A stretch of DNA of 64,000 bases from Anarhynchus alexandrinus (taxonomy: Eukaryota > Chordata > Aves > Charadriiformes > Charadriidae). A model generated the notes under the pieces. That model ran no database searches and had not been told where the DNA came from. It worked only from the letters and a program-made list of their open reading frames with translations. Position numbers and translations under genes: made by a program. This document shows positions 40,501 through 52,500 of this stretch, piece by piece. Position 1 is the stretch's first letter; every line of letters starts with the position of its first letter. Where the stretch lies: assembly GCA_008711295.1 (NCBI GenBank), contig VUYV01000124.1, positions 695,230-759,229 of the forward strand, read 5' to 3'.

Positions 40501-43500
40501 TCAATACTGAATATATTTATCATCATTAAAAAATAAGTCAATAGATGACTGTGAATAAATTAAGGTTTTCATGCTATGCTAGTAAAAAAAGTGACTAAAG
40601 CTCATGCTGAATAAGCAGGAAAATATGGTTCTACTTTTCCATTTCATTTTTTCCCCTGAGTAAGGGGAGACTGTCTTTCCCTCAAAATTTCTAGATGCTT
40701 TATGCTTTTCTACTGGTGCCGGTGCCCCATATTCATACAAAGTCAAACCTCCAAATACAAGTCTCAAAAGAAGGCCAGCAAAGGGCTGTTAATGTCTGTC
40801 ATCCCAGCTGTACTGAGATGGATTCAGAGATTGGATTTTTAAACCCAGTGAGTTCAATAAGGAGCTGCTATTAAGCTTTTCTCCCCCTCCTCTCTTTCCT
40901 GCAGTACTTGGGACATGTCGAAGTGGATGAATCCAGAGGAATGCATATTTGTGAAGATGCTGTGAAGAGACTGAAATCTGTATGTATATTTGTTTCATGG
41001 AAAAAGTTGGCTTTGGGGCTGTGAGCGTTACTGGAAAAGGTCCGTGCGGCGGCATCGCCCCAGCTAAAGACTGAACTTTTGACCCACGTTAGGAGAACAG
41101 TTGGCCGGTTTGAGAGCACTGCTGCAGTTAGGGGGACGTGCTAATCTGATGATGAGAGGGAGAGAGTTACAACTGTGCTTTCTACTTGCAGAAACTATTT
41201 GCAAAACAAATGTGTAAAAATCCTCTGTGACCTTTCAGGCTAAGTTGGTACCCACGTGGGACTTCAACCATTGTTTTTAACGGTTCTTTCTCCCTCTCTC
41301 TCTCTTTTCCTCTCCCTCTCTCTCTCCCTCTGTTGCCTGCCACTTTAATAGTGACTTAATTCACCGTTATTATACAAAATATTACTTGATTTAGGCTGCT
41401 TTTTTTCTAATGCACTGCAACATTGTAGTCATGCATGTAATAATCTGGCTTGCATCTGCTCAGAGTGGCCTGAAGGCTGCCTAATTCTGGTATGTCATGA
41501 AGTGGGCTGCTCTTAGTTTGGCTTCTGTGAACGTTTGCTCCTGTCAATGGCACTCGTTCAAAGCTCTCTGTATTTCTGTGGCTCATTTGAAGAGGGCTTG
41601 TCATCTCTTTCCTGCAGTAGTAATATCACAAAATCCTGCGGAAACAGCAAACTCCAGAAAGGCAGTGATCAATCTATCAAGGAACTGAGGCTAAGACAGC
41701 ATTGAAGAGAACAGAAGGAGAAAGGGAATTAAAATTTGAAGTCTGAATGGAGATAGAGAACTGCAATCCTCTTCATCGTTTCTCTTATGTGTCTTAGCTA
41801 TACACATTCTCAGCTATATACATTCTTCAGAGATGCCTTTAGCGGAAGAAGCTCTTGTATCCTTGTAGCTCAACAAAATTACAGAAAGTACATCAAATAC
41901 TTCTACTGCACCTTTGCTAATTTAAGATTATCTGCTACTGGACATCACTTTTTTCCCCTCACCAAATGTCGAGAGCTCAAATGTCTTCCAACTAAACCTG
42001 TTCTTCCCTTCTTCCTAGCACACAACAGAGGATTATAGGTTATCTTTTCTTCCTTCTGTTGTGCTGTAAAGTTTCTGAATTGGTTTAGCGCTCTGATTAA
42101 AATCAAGTCTTTTCATTCTTTTCTCTCTCAGCTAATGTATAGCAACCTGTTAAAGCCGCATCCCATCTGTTCCTATTCAGTCCAACAGTGATTGGTGATT
42201 GATTTTTATTAAAAAGGGCCACACAAAATATAAATGAGTTTCTTTGTTCTATGGATTTAGTTTGCGTAGCTAAAAGTGCAAGTACTGACCACATAATGAA
42301 TTGCATCCGTTTTTGTCTCATTCTGCTTTTTGTTCTATCAGAATACTTTCTATTAGCACACCAAAAAACGTTGCAGTATCTATTTTATGCAACTCCTCTC
42401 ATTCTGTTCTCTGGGGAGCTACGCTGTGGAGTATTTGTTCTCTAGCGTTTTTTTATAAACTTTAAGCCCACAAGCCAGTTAGGTGTAGCTAAGCTTATAA
42501 ATAATGAGACACAGTAAAAGCATAACGCCCAGTTTCTTCTGGAATCTGGATAATTCCAGGATTGTGATTCTTGATCACCGGCATTATTGATTCAAATGTC
42601 AGGCTTGGATACCGAACTTTTACAGTGCATTCTTTGGAGGTAAATAATTTCATTTCCCTATTCTGTGCTATGTCATTATTCCAAATTGTGAATGGCATCA
42701 ACTTACCCATTCTCATAAACTCAACATTTTTCTTCAGATAACTTTGATTTCTTCTGCTGTTTGAAGTTTTTGGTGTCTATATATAAATTAGACACAAGCG
42801 CATGTCTCTTGCGATTGCTGTTTGCATTGTCTCCTTTGTCAGTGTTGGAAGTTGAGAAGCGAAGTGAAATTCGCTTTGGGCCCCAAGAGGAAGATTCGGA
42901 TTACTGAAACTACTTTGTACGCTTTAGTTGCTCGACTCCATCAGATCCAAGGTTCATTTGGAGCTGCTTACTGCAATTCAACCCCTGCCCCCCAACCCCA
43001 GCATGTAGGTTTTAAACTGGGGGTGTTTCTTTAGCACTCTACTATTACTGAAAGCTCTTTTCTCTACAATATGCTCTCTTAATTAGCAAAAGCCAAACCA
43101 CTGGACGATGTTTCAGCATGCAAGGAATGTGATAAGAAAACAGTTTGTTCTTTTGGAAGTCTTTCTTTCGAAGTACTTGGTTATTTTGATGGGCTTTCTC
43201 TTGGTCTTGAAAGAATTACAGGTTTGAGCTGCAGTGCTCAAACTGCAAGCCTAGCTCAAGGGAAATTGGACTTCACTTTTCATATGGTTATACTACATCA
43301 AAATGTATGTGGCTTATTTTAATCCTTGCTATTTTCTCTGCAGGTAATGTGTAGGTTTTCTAAATCAAATCCAGTCAATAAATAATAGTTCTGTTCTCTG
43401 AGACAGAATTGTTGAATTCTTGTGTCTTGTAGCTTATAAAAATTACGTTCTGTCTATCTTTACTTATTTTAATAGATATAGATTTTTTTCCCTTTTAATT

Positions 43501-46500
43501 CTTATTCTCCAACAGTTGGCAATTCATTTGAGGAACTGAAGTCTGTTCTTTTTTAGGGTTGACTAATGGATTTTAAAACATTTTTATGGAATTTCTCAAG
43601 AAGAATACAGAACAGTGTTAATCTTGGTTTTAGGAATAGCTTAATTTCTGCTTTGCTTTTTGAAAGAAAAGATGCAAACAAATCTTTCTGTCTCTTTACT
43701 GTGGGAAATAACCTTTACGGGTTTTCTTATTACCTGCTTGTTTAAGGTGGCATAATTGTTTTTGAGCGTTGCATCTTGGAGAAGTTGAAACCAGATGATG
43801 GTGAGCATGTTACTCAGGCGCTGTTTAATTGACAACCAAGTAAAAGACGCCACTTTTAGCTAGAGAATCCCTCATCTGTACTGTATTCTGTTGTTACAGT
43901 TTTATAGCTCTGAAATTGCACACCAACAATACTACAATGTGCAGTTTATAATATTGTTTAGAATGAATGAAGACAAACTTTAGTTATGTCCCTAGTTTAT
44001 GTCTGATGAAATGGCACCACAGTCTCGTTAACAGATCAGAAACCCATGTATTCAGCTATCAGTCTATGATTAACATGGGTTTATATTACCAATGGAGCTT
44101 GCATTTTTCCCTTAGTAGGATATTACCAATGGAGCTTACATTTTCCCCTTAGTAGGGGTATATTACTAACTGTGTATACATCTCATATCTGGTAGGATCC
44201 TTGTATTTGGCCACTTAAGCTCTAAATGGTTTCTTCAGAACCATTTCACTGAATTTAAAAAGTTTAGCGCAAAGTGGAAAGTAATTTTCCAAGGGCCCTG
44301 TAAGTGTATTTGACTCAGGTACGGGAACATCATATAAAGACAAAAGTATACTCTCTCATGTCATGTTTTGATTTTAAATCAGCTTTAGCGTGTAGTATTG
44401 GTTTCTAACTTGCCACTTTTTGTTTTAAATGATGAATTTGTTTTAATATATGTTCTTGTTTTAGCAGGTAAAGAGACATAATTTAATATTTTAAAACATG
44501 CATTAGTTATCTCTAAACTACATTAACTTAGTGTTGTTTAAAAATCATTTTGCATGATGCCTTTTCCATTAACCTTCTCTAGTTTATTTAAAAAAAATAA
44601 TCTTGTTTAACAAGCATTTTGCTGAGAGCAAAATTAACCATCACCTAAAAATGAGGTAGCTTCTGGTGAATCTCTTTAGCTTTTGCTATCTTTAAAAAGC
44701 TGTTATTTAGTGTAATGCAATAGTCATTGCTCAACTTGGCAGCAGCATCCAACCCCTTCTCATTATGTACACAACACTGTGATTAATCCATTAGTTCCCC
44801 TCCTAGTGTTCAGCATATCCTGTCCAAATACATAACCGTTCCTGCCTCTAAAAATTGTTAAACTTTTCAGCTGACTGAACTTAGAGATGTTTGTTATACA
44901 GTGTCTGAGCTGACATAAATATGTTACAGATACTCGGTAAAAAGCTCTGTGGAAGGATGTCAGGCAGAGGCACACAGCAACAGAAGTCAGGAAATGCAAT
45001 GTCGAGATTGACACTCCCTTCTTAACTTTGTGTTTCCTGGCTTTTGTTGGCTTGCGTCAGAACCATAGCTTTGTTTTAAATATAACCTTGTGTATCAATC
45101 AATTCCGGAGACACTGCCTCAGGATATTTGTAATAATATTTTTAATATAGTATTGTTATCAACGATCAACATGTTGGAATTACACAGGGTTAATTTGGGG
45201 TCATGGGCTGTCACAAAGATGTTCTCCATCTCATCTGCAATTTTCCACCTCCTCCTTGTTACTACTATACCATGGTTTTCTTACAAGTGAAACAATTTGG
45301 AAAGCTAGCAGGAACAGCAATATGCTTCATGCCAGCTTCCCTCAAATGTGGAGCAGCATGTGGCTGTGCTCGCAGGGCACCGGGCCTGGTGAAGCCTTCT
45401 CTCAGGAGATCAGTTCAGATCTTGCAGTTTTCTCTTCACAGGCTGGTAGCAAAATAAAGCCAGTAAACTAAACTGCATGCAAATGTGCTTAAAATTGTGT
45501 GCTGCCTTTTTCTTAATGTGAATTGGGCAATCGGTATAATCGCTTCCAGGCTGAAGAAATTTAGGAAGTTGTAGTTCATCTCTTGGTGTCTTTGCACTTG
45601 CTGGCTGAGCTGACTTTAAAGGCATCATGTTCCGCCTATCAATTCAGAGTTGTAGAATGAATATCTAGTATTTGTATAAATAATTGTATAAAGCCTTGGA
45701 AGGCTTTAGAGAGAGTGAAAGAGGAGGGGATCTCGCTTGTGTTTTAGTTGTACCACAAGGTAAAATGAAACTCCTCACGTCCAGAAAAGACTGCATAAGA
45801 TGTGAAGTGTAGGAGTAGCACGTAAGCGAAAGCAACAAATTAATGGAGTAAAACGAAGCAGTGTTTAACCCTGCTTTATACCAGCCATACATGCTTCTCC
45901 AGCTTACAAAAGCATTTGCTTTGGGAAAGAGTGATCAATACAGAGCAAACTTGACTGTAATTCTGGAGTTAGAACTTTGCATTTCGCAAGAGCCCATACA
46001 GTATTTTAATTGTTTAACCATCATGTCTGCTGCCAAGTTTGGTTTATAACCTAACTAAAAGGGACTAAACCAGGGAGAGTGAAAATAAAGTAACCACTTT
46101 GCATGAAATTGGGGCTGAGGTTCTCTTCTTTCCACCAATTTCAGGGCAATAGCTTGTTAGAATTGTGTGTGTGCCCTTTGATCTGCATTTTCATGGGATT
46201 ATTTTCACATTTGCCTGTCGCACCTTCTCATGGATAACTCTAAAAACCCCTTCCTTTCCCTCCAAACCCTATTCTTGTGTGTGCTTGTTGGTTTGAAACC
46301 CTGGGACATTTTAGCTACCTACAGTAATAGCGCTCGACTTGTCCCCCCTGTTCCTCCAGGAAAGGAAGTTCTTCAAAGGCTTCTTTGGAAAAGTAAGTTT
46401 AATGCCTCGTTTGTGCTTGCACTATAAGGAGTTACATCCCTGGTATAGCACTGCCACAAAATCAGGGTGTTGAGAGTCCCCTAATCCATTTCAGAATATT

Positions 46501-49500
46501 TGCTTGTAAAACAGACTTGGAAATATATTGATCAAACAAAGAATATGGTTAAAAAAGCAACCTGAAACAGAATCTTAAATCCGTGTGGACTGTATCAGAA
46601 ATCCAGTGTTCTGAAGTGATTTGGTCTTCCTGAAAAAAAAAGTGGATTTTCCTTTTAAACCCTTAAACTTGTGCCGGCCTACATCACCTGGGCAAATATC
46701 TAGAGGAGTTGGGGTCTGTGCCTTGTAAGTGCTTCATGATCGGCTACTTGGCACCATGAGCTGACCCAAATGTTAGCACTGGGAGAAAGCAGTGTGCCTA
46801 CACATACCATCTCTTAAACCTTTCTTTCTTGAGCACAGTCCTCATTCAAAGGTATATGACGATGAGATCAGGCGTTTACCTGCTATGTTTTTCTAATTGC
46901 AACTCAACTGTATAACCGAAAAATTTACTGTTTTTATTGTTGCTCTTGTTTTCATGAGGACAGTGTCTTAGACGTGAAGAGAAGCAACTCTTTGTCCTTA
47001 TTAAGGATGTGCTGTACTGGCGGCTGGGTGGTTTTATTCCTGCTGTCTACATCTCTGCAAGGTGGTGCGTGTAGACCTCTGAAATAGCTCTCGCTCTTTT
47101 TACCTCTCATCTGTTCCCTACCTCTGCATTTAAAATTCCTTTAAAACATTTTAATTTAGTTTTCATATGGAGTTAATCTAAGATATGGCTTCTGAAGTAT
47201 CTTGTTATAAAATGAATCTTGGCTTAAATAGAAACTATTTTTTGTCACTTCCATACATATAAAAATCTTTTGGAGCCAATTTGGTCACAGTTTTGTTTTG
47301 GCTTTGCTTGGGGAGTAAATAAAGGTGGGTTGGTTTTTTTTTTTTCCACCTTTCACTTAGATAGTGATGTGTGTCACAGAGGGACAGCTGTTTCCCCAGT
47401 TCAAGTTTCTTCCTATGATCTGGGAAAGCACACATCTAAAGCGTAGTAATAGTGAAGGGCCCAAATACTGTAGGTGGGAGATGTGTCAGATTAATTAGAT
47501 GATTCCTACATGCAAACAAAATTTAAGAGCTGGAATACACAAAGTTTGGAGTGAAAACATGCTGTTTGCTTTACAATCGAAAATGCTAAGTACTACTTAA
47601 ACAATTTGTTTTAAACAAGCAGAAAAACCCCCACCTCATCCTCATCAGATATGTTAGATTTCTTTCTGCTTGCTGGTATTAATTTATGTTAGGATACATA
47701 AGAAAGCAAAGATGTAAAAGGACAGAGCTTTGCATAGCACTTAAAATTTGTTTGACTTTTTCAGTTATCTATTAAATATGCCATCTTCCTCATTACATCT
47801 TAGTAGCTTTTTTTTATCAAGTCCAGTACTTGGCCACAGCCTTGTAGATTTGCTTTGCCTTTTATTACATTATCTTGCCAAAGAGGGATCTACTACTTCA
47901 GCCTGTGAAGTGATATTAGTTAGCACTGAAAGCACTTAAATCCATAGTGTTTAGATAATCCCGACAACGTCAGTATGGCAGTGCCTTTGTTACAGCTTTG
48001 GCCTGCAACGGTAGGCCAAATCTAGGGGAAAAACTGCAACAAAAGGGACAGCTGTTCTCTTTTTAATATTTGAGAAATACTAATAACTCTATCTGTTAGC
48101 TGTCTAATGTATAATTTTTCTGCAGGTGTCTTGCATTGGGATTAATATAATATTCCAAATTGCAGAGCATCTTAAAATGTCCTAGCTTTCAAAAAGTCAG
48201 TCTAGACAGGTTTGCTTCTCTCCCTGTCCGTATTTTCACCCCTAAAAGGTAAATCTGATGGATTCCTGTCTGGAAATGTTCAAGTGTTTAGTATTGAAAA
48301 TACTCTCTTTTCAGCTTTGAATAAAAAAACTGAGTGTCTGTTGATAGCTCCAGGTTACGCTTCTGAAGTTTCATTTTATGTAGTGTACGCAACGTAACTG
48401 AATCAACTGCCTTTTTAGGCAGCTCTTCATATTTTAAAACTAAAGCTTTTCTGTTGTAGTGAATAGTAGTGCAGATTCAGTGATCTTTCTCATGTTTTGC
48501 TTCCACTAAGTGCGTGTATTTCTCATCACGCGATGTTTTATACAGAAACTGAAATGAAAAATTTTCTGTTTATGTTTTTCAGGTATATCTTACAGCTGTT
48601 TGTAAGTCCCAGGACAGAATAAAATAGGCAGAAAGACTAGAAAAAATGTAGAAGTATTTTTAAAAAGGCATTATTGGGCAATTTTAATTTTGCTCTGGTA
48701 TCCTTAAAACTTTATTTTCCAGCATAAAATATAGCTGCTTATTACCTCCACGTTCCTATCACCTCTAACAGTGACATTGTCATGACCTGCACTGCTGATT
48801 AGGAAAGCTGCATTTCAGATTTAGTCCACTTCATTTTCTTTTCTTTTTTTTTTTTTCTTTTGTGGATGCCCATCTCTGTTGGAGGGGTTTCCCTTGTACC
48901 CAAACCACAGTGGTCCTGCTTTGTCTTTGGGCCTCGTTGTCTGTTAGGACAAATGCCTTGCCCACCCTCCTGGAGACCTCTGAGGGCTCTGAAATTAGTC
49001 CAGATAATGAATCTCATATTGGAGCAGATTACTACCTCTTAAGAAGTGCTGAGCAGTGAGGTTTCTATTGGGGCTGACTCAGCACTGACAAATCAGGCTC
49101 CCGGGAGTCAGTGCCACACGTGGCTCTCCTCCAGCAGTCCTGTCGTCCAAAAGATCTTGAATATGAAGACAAACTACTGATATGGATGTCTAGATGAGTC
49201 CCTTGGTAGCAACATTTAAGACCGCACTGTTCCAGTGGATATTGACCATTTGCTTTAAATACATTTATTTGGAGCTACCTATACCTTTCAGTGTTTTGGA
49301 GTTCACTTCCCATGCAGTATCTTGCTTCCAGTTTGATCTTTGTCCAGTGTGTGCCAGGAGTGCAAACACTCATATCTACTTTCTAATCACGATATACTTG
49401 GCCATATCCCACCCATAACAGAGTAGCACTTTGATTTGTGTAGCCAATATAAACTGATTTGGAGGAGTATATTCCTTTATACATCACTTGTAGACACAGA

Positions 49501-52500
49501 TAAGCTGAGGATTCAATATTCTCTTCATTTTATTCTGAGAAACATGAAGTTCCACATCTTAGCTATTTCTACATTGTCATTTAGTAAAATAGCATGTGAG
49601 AATAGCTCTGCTGTTTTATGAAGTACCCAGCTCAGTTAAACTTGACTTGTTTAATACAAACTTCAGGAACTGTTCACTATTCCTGCAGAAACAAGGTTTT
49701 TATTGTTTGCTGAGGAAAGATGTATATCTCAGTTTCTAATGATGGTAATCTAAACCAAACAGTTACCTGCAGGAATTGTCTTCTCTTTATTGTTTGTATT
49801 TGCTTGGAACAGAGGTTTTAAGATGGCTTAGAAGAAACTGATACTCCATTTAAAAACAGTTCAAGGAGATGGACCTCTACAAACCATTTGGGGGGGGGGG
49901 GGATTAATAGGGACTTTTAGGCTATGGAAGCTAGCTGAGCATTGAAAATACAGACTATATTTTGTGGGTATCAATATTTACTGCCTTTTAAGACCAAAAC
50001 TTAGAAGTGACTTTTACGTGCTGCAATATTTTTTTAACACATATGATGGTAAATTTAATTACATCTTCCTTTGTGAATTGCACCCTTTCCGTTAGGCATT
50101 CCAGAATCTGACAGTTTTACTTTACACCTTATCTGGGGTATCCAGCAGGCTAATGGACACTTAGAAACTTGCTTCTGCAAGCACTTCTCCATAGCTTGCT
50201 TTCATGCTGTGCTTGTTTTCTCTCTTTTCTCTTTTAATCACTCTTCTGTACAAGTCAGTGCTGTTCTCTGTTCTCACCAAGCTTTTTGGAAATGCTCGGG
50301 TTGTCATTGCTGCTTCCGAAATTGGGACAGATAGTTCCTCCCCAAAAACAAACAGAAATCCTGCCAGGCCTGTTTTCTTCACAGTTACTGCTTTCTCTGA
50401 GAATGAAACCAATGTGATATAACAGGAGGCTTTTCACTCCAAGATATTTCATACTTACAGCATTAAAATTGATGTTGCAGACTTGGAACATGTGGTAGCT
50501 TATGCCAGAATGTGTCCTTGCTCCATTACTTGCCATATAAAAATAAATCATATACATCTGCCATGAACTATTAAAAAAAAAAGATAATTGCAATTCTCGC
50601 ATGAAGCTATTAGCTGATACCCCCTCATCTGTATTTTTTTGTTGTTGCTCTCTTTAATCCCTGCGGTGGTCTGTGGTGGGTGCCATAAGCAGCCACAAAC
50701 TACGTAAACACGGTGCTTCAAAAAAAGTTATATGGAGAATAGTTTATTAGCTGACTTAAAGTATGGAGCTTGTGAATTAAAGCAACACGTAAAAAAAAAA
50801 AAAATTATTTTCCTAGTAGTAGTAACCATTAAAATTATGTTGAGATCTTGTACCTATTTTCTGTTCAATTAATTAGTTTCAGAAGAATATTGTGTCAAGT
50901 GTTTATACTGTTTTCTGTAACTTTCCCTTAAAAAGTAAACAGTCTAGAAAGAATCCATAGTTTAAATGGCTGTTGAAGCCTTCCTGTGTTTCCCACTTTT
51001 ACTTACCCTCAGCTTGTGGCAGCTGAAAGTTCCCACAGTCAGATCTTGGATAAAAGCCAGACCACTCCTCCGCTGTGTCAGCCTGCCACACGCCATTGCT
51101 TTTTCAAGATACACACCAAATGGTTAAGAAATTGTATTTTTCTACCTCTTTTCCAAGATGTGACATTTAGCTCTTAATAAATTAGTGAAACATGTTTGGA
51201 TGATTGATCTTAGCATTAAGCTCATAACACAATAACTGATGATTTTTGGGTGCTTTTAACACTGGTTTAAGGTGATGCCATGATTCTGCCATGCGACTAT
51301 TGGGGCAGAGGGTAGGGCTGGTGGAAATATCAGGTAAGAATTTTCCTATGTTTAAACTTGTGCTAAAGAAGCTACCTGTGGTGTAACTCCTTATGAATTA
51401 GTGTTTTCTGACTCTTTAGTGGAATTCTTCACCCACTTGGTTAGTCTTGAATTCTTTACTGTCAGTGGACGTACACTCTATTTTTGCCTCCACCCGTCCC
51501 GTGCCCTCTCCCCATCCCCACGACGTGCTGTTTCTGAAATACTGGCTTTGGCTTGGTTCTCTGAATGTTTTGCAACTTGGATTGAGTATCTGGCTTTGGG
51601 CACCCTACTGACCGTGGACTTCATCTACACTTAATGTTATGGTTCTTGGAAAGGGGAAGGGGGTGGCAGTCTGATGCTGTTGGCATAAAACTATTTTTTT
51701 TCTTTCCTTTTTTTTTTTCTTTTTTTGAAAGTCTGGGAAGAAAGCCGTCAAAGCAGTCCTGTGGGTTTCAGCGGATGGACTCAGAGTTGTAGATGAGAAA
51801 ACAAAGGTTAGATTTCCCTGGACAAAAGTTTTCAATCTTTATGTAATAATGTATGTGCTATAACTTTAAATGGACACCAATCTTTATGTTAATGCAAATG
51901 TTGGTATTTGAAAGGAAGACTGAAGTCTATAATTAGTTTAATCATTTCTTGCTTTGTAAACATATGTATGCTTGCTAATGCTTTTTCCCCAGTTAATTCC
52001 ACACTACTCTCAAGACACGTTTCATAAAATGTGGCAGGTAGCACAAGCTTGGGATATTTTTTGTTGCATTTACTGGAAGAACCATTTTTTGCCTGATAAG
52101 TTCTGTTGATATTGAACTTGGAGAGTCCCTTGGCTTTGTTCTGCACCACTGCAGAAGGCTGCCATAGTAATACATGAGCAAACTCATGTTAATCAATATA
52201 ATTTTCAGTGCATCTGAACCCCAGAATGGGTCTGAATGAACAAGAGCTAGCTTCTGAAAATGCAAAGAAGAGAGTATATGAAATAGAGGGGTTGTGCCTT
52301 CAGACTCAAGCTAAATAGTAACCGAGTATCAAATTTGGTAATTTCTAATTCTAATATCTAAGCTGTTTTTCTGAAGTGGAAGACTAATGTATTCAAGGCA
52401 TCCTTCTAGATTGTTTTAATTATTTTTTTATTGTGAAATAGCACAGTATGTACCACCAAGATGCCTGTGTGCAAGTAATAGCAAATGATTCTTGGTTTTA

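Larger units (their letters stand above)
28595..40904 (+). other. NUMB: NUMB intron between coding exons 1 and 2
   Basis: 12.3 kb with GTAAGA donor and CTGCAG acceptor. It contains a (TTTG)n repeat at 31976-31994 and a G-rich quadruplex motif at 40382-40399. No internal gene seen. Confidence 0.85.
40980..46359 (+). other. NUMB: NUMB intron before the 33-nt cassette
   Basis: 5.4 kb. It holds a 48-nt uninterrupted pyrimidine tract (41284-41331), a 37-bp tandem duplication (44083-44156) and TGCATG at 46100-46105. No internal gene seen. Confidence 0.85.
46393..51731 (+). other. NUMB: NUMB intron after the 33-nt cassette
   Basis: 5.3 kb from GTAAGT to an atypical GAAAG acceptor. It contains a 24-nt hairpin (47997-48020), a run of 13 G (49890-49902) and an A-run (50791-50804). 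No internal gene seen. Confidence 0.85.

Noticed and set aside
47997..48020. Short hairpin considered as an NFI site or terminator
   Set aside because: TTGGC and GCCAA halves are 12 nt apart rather than the 5 nt of an NFI site, and intrinsic terminators do not apply to this genome.
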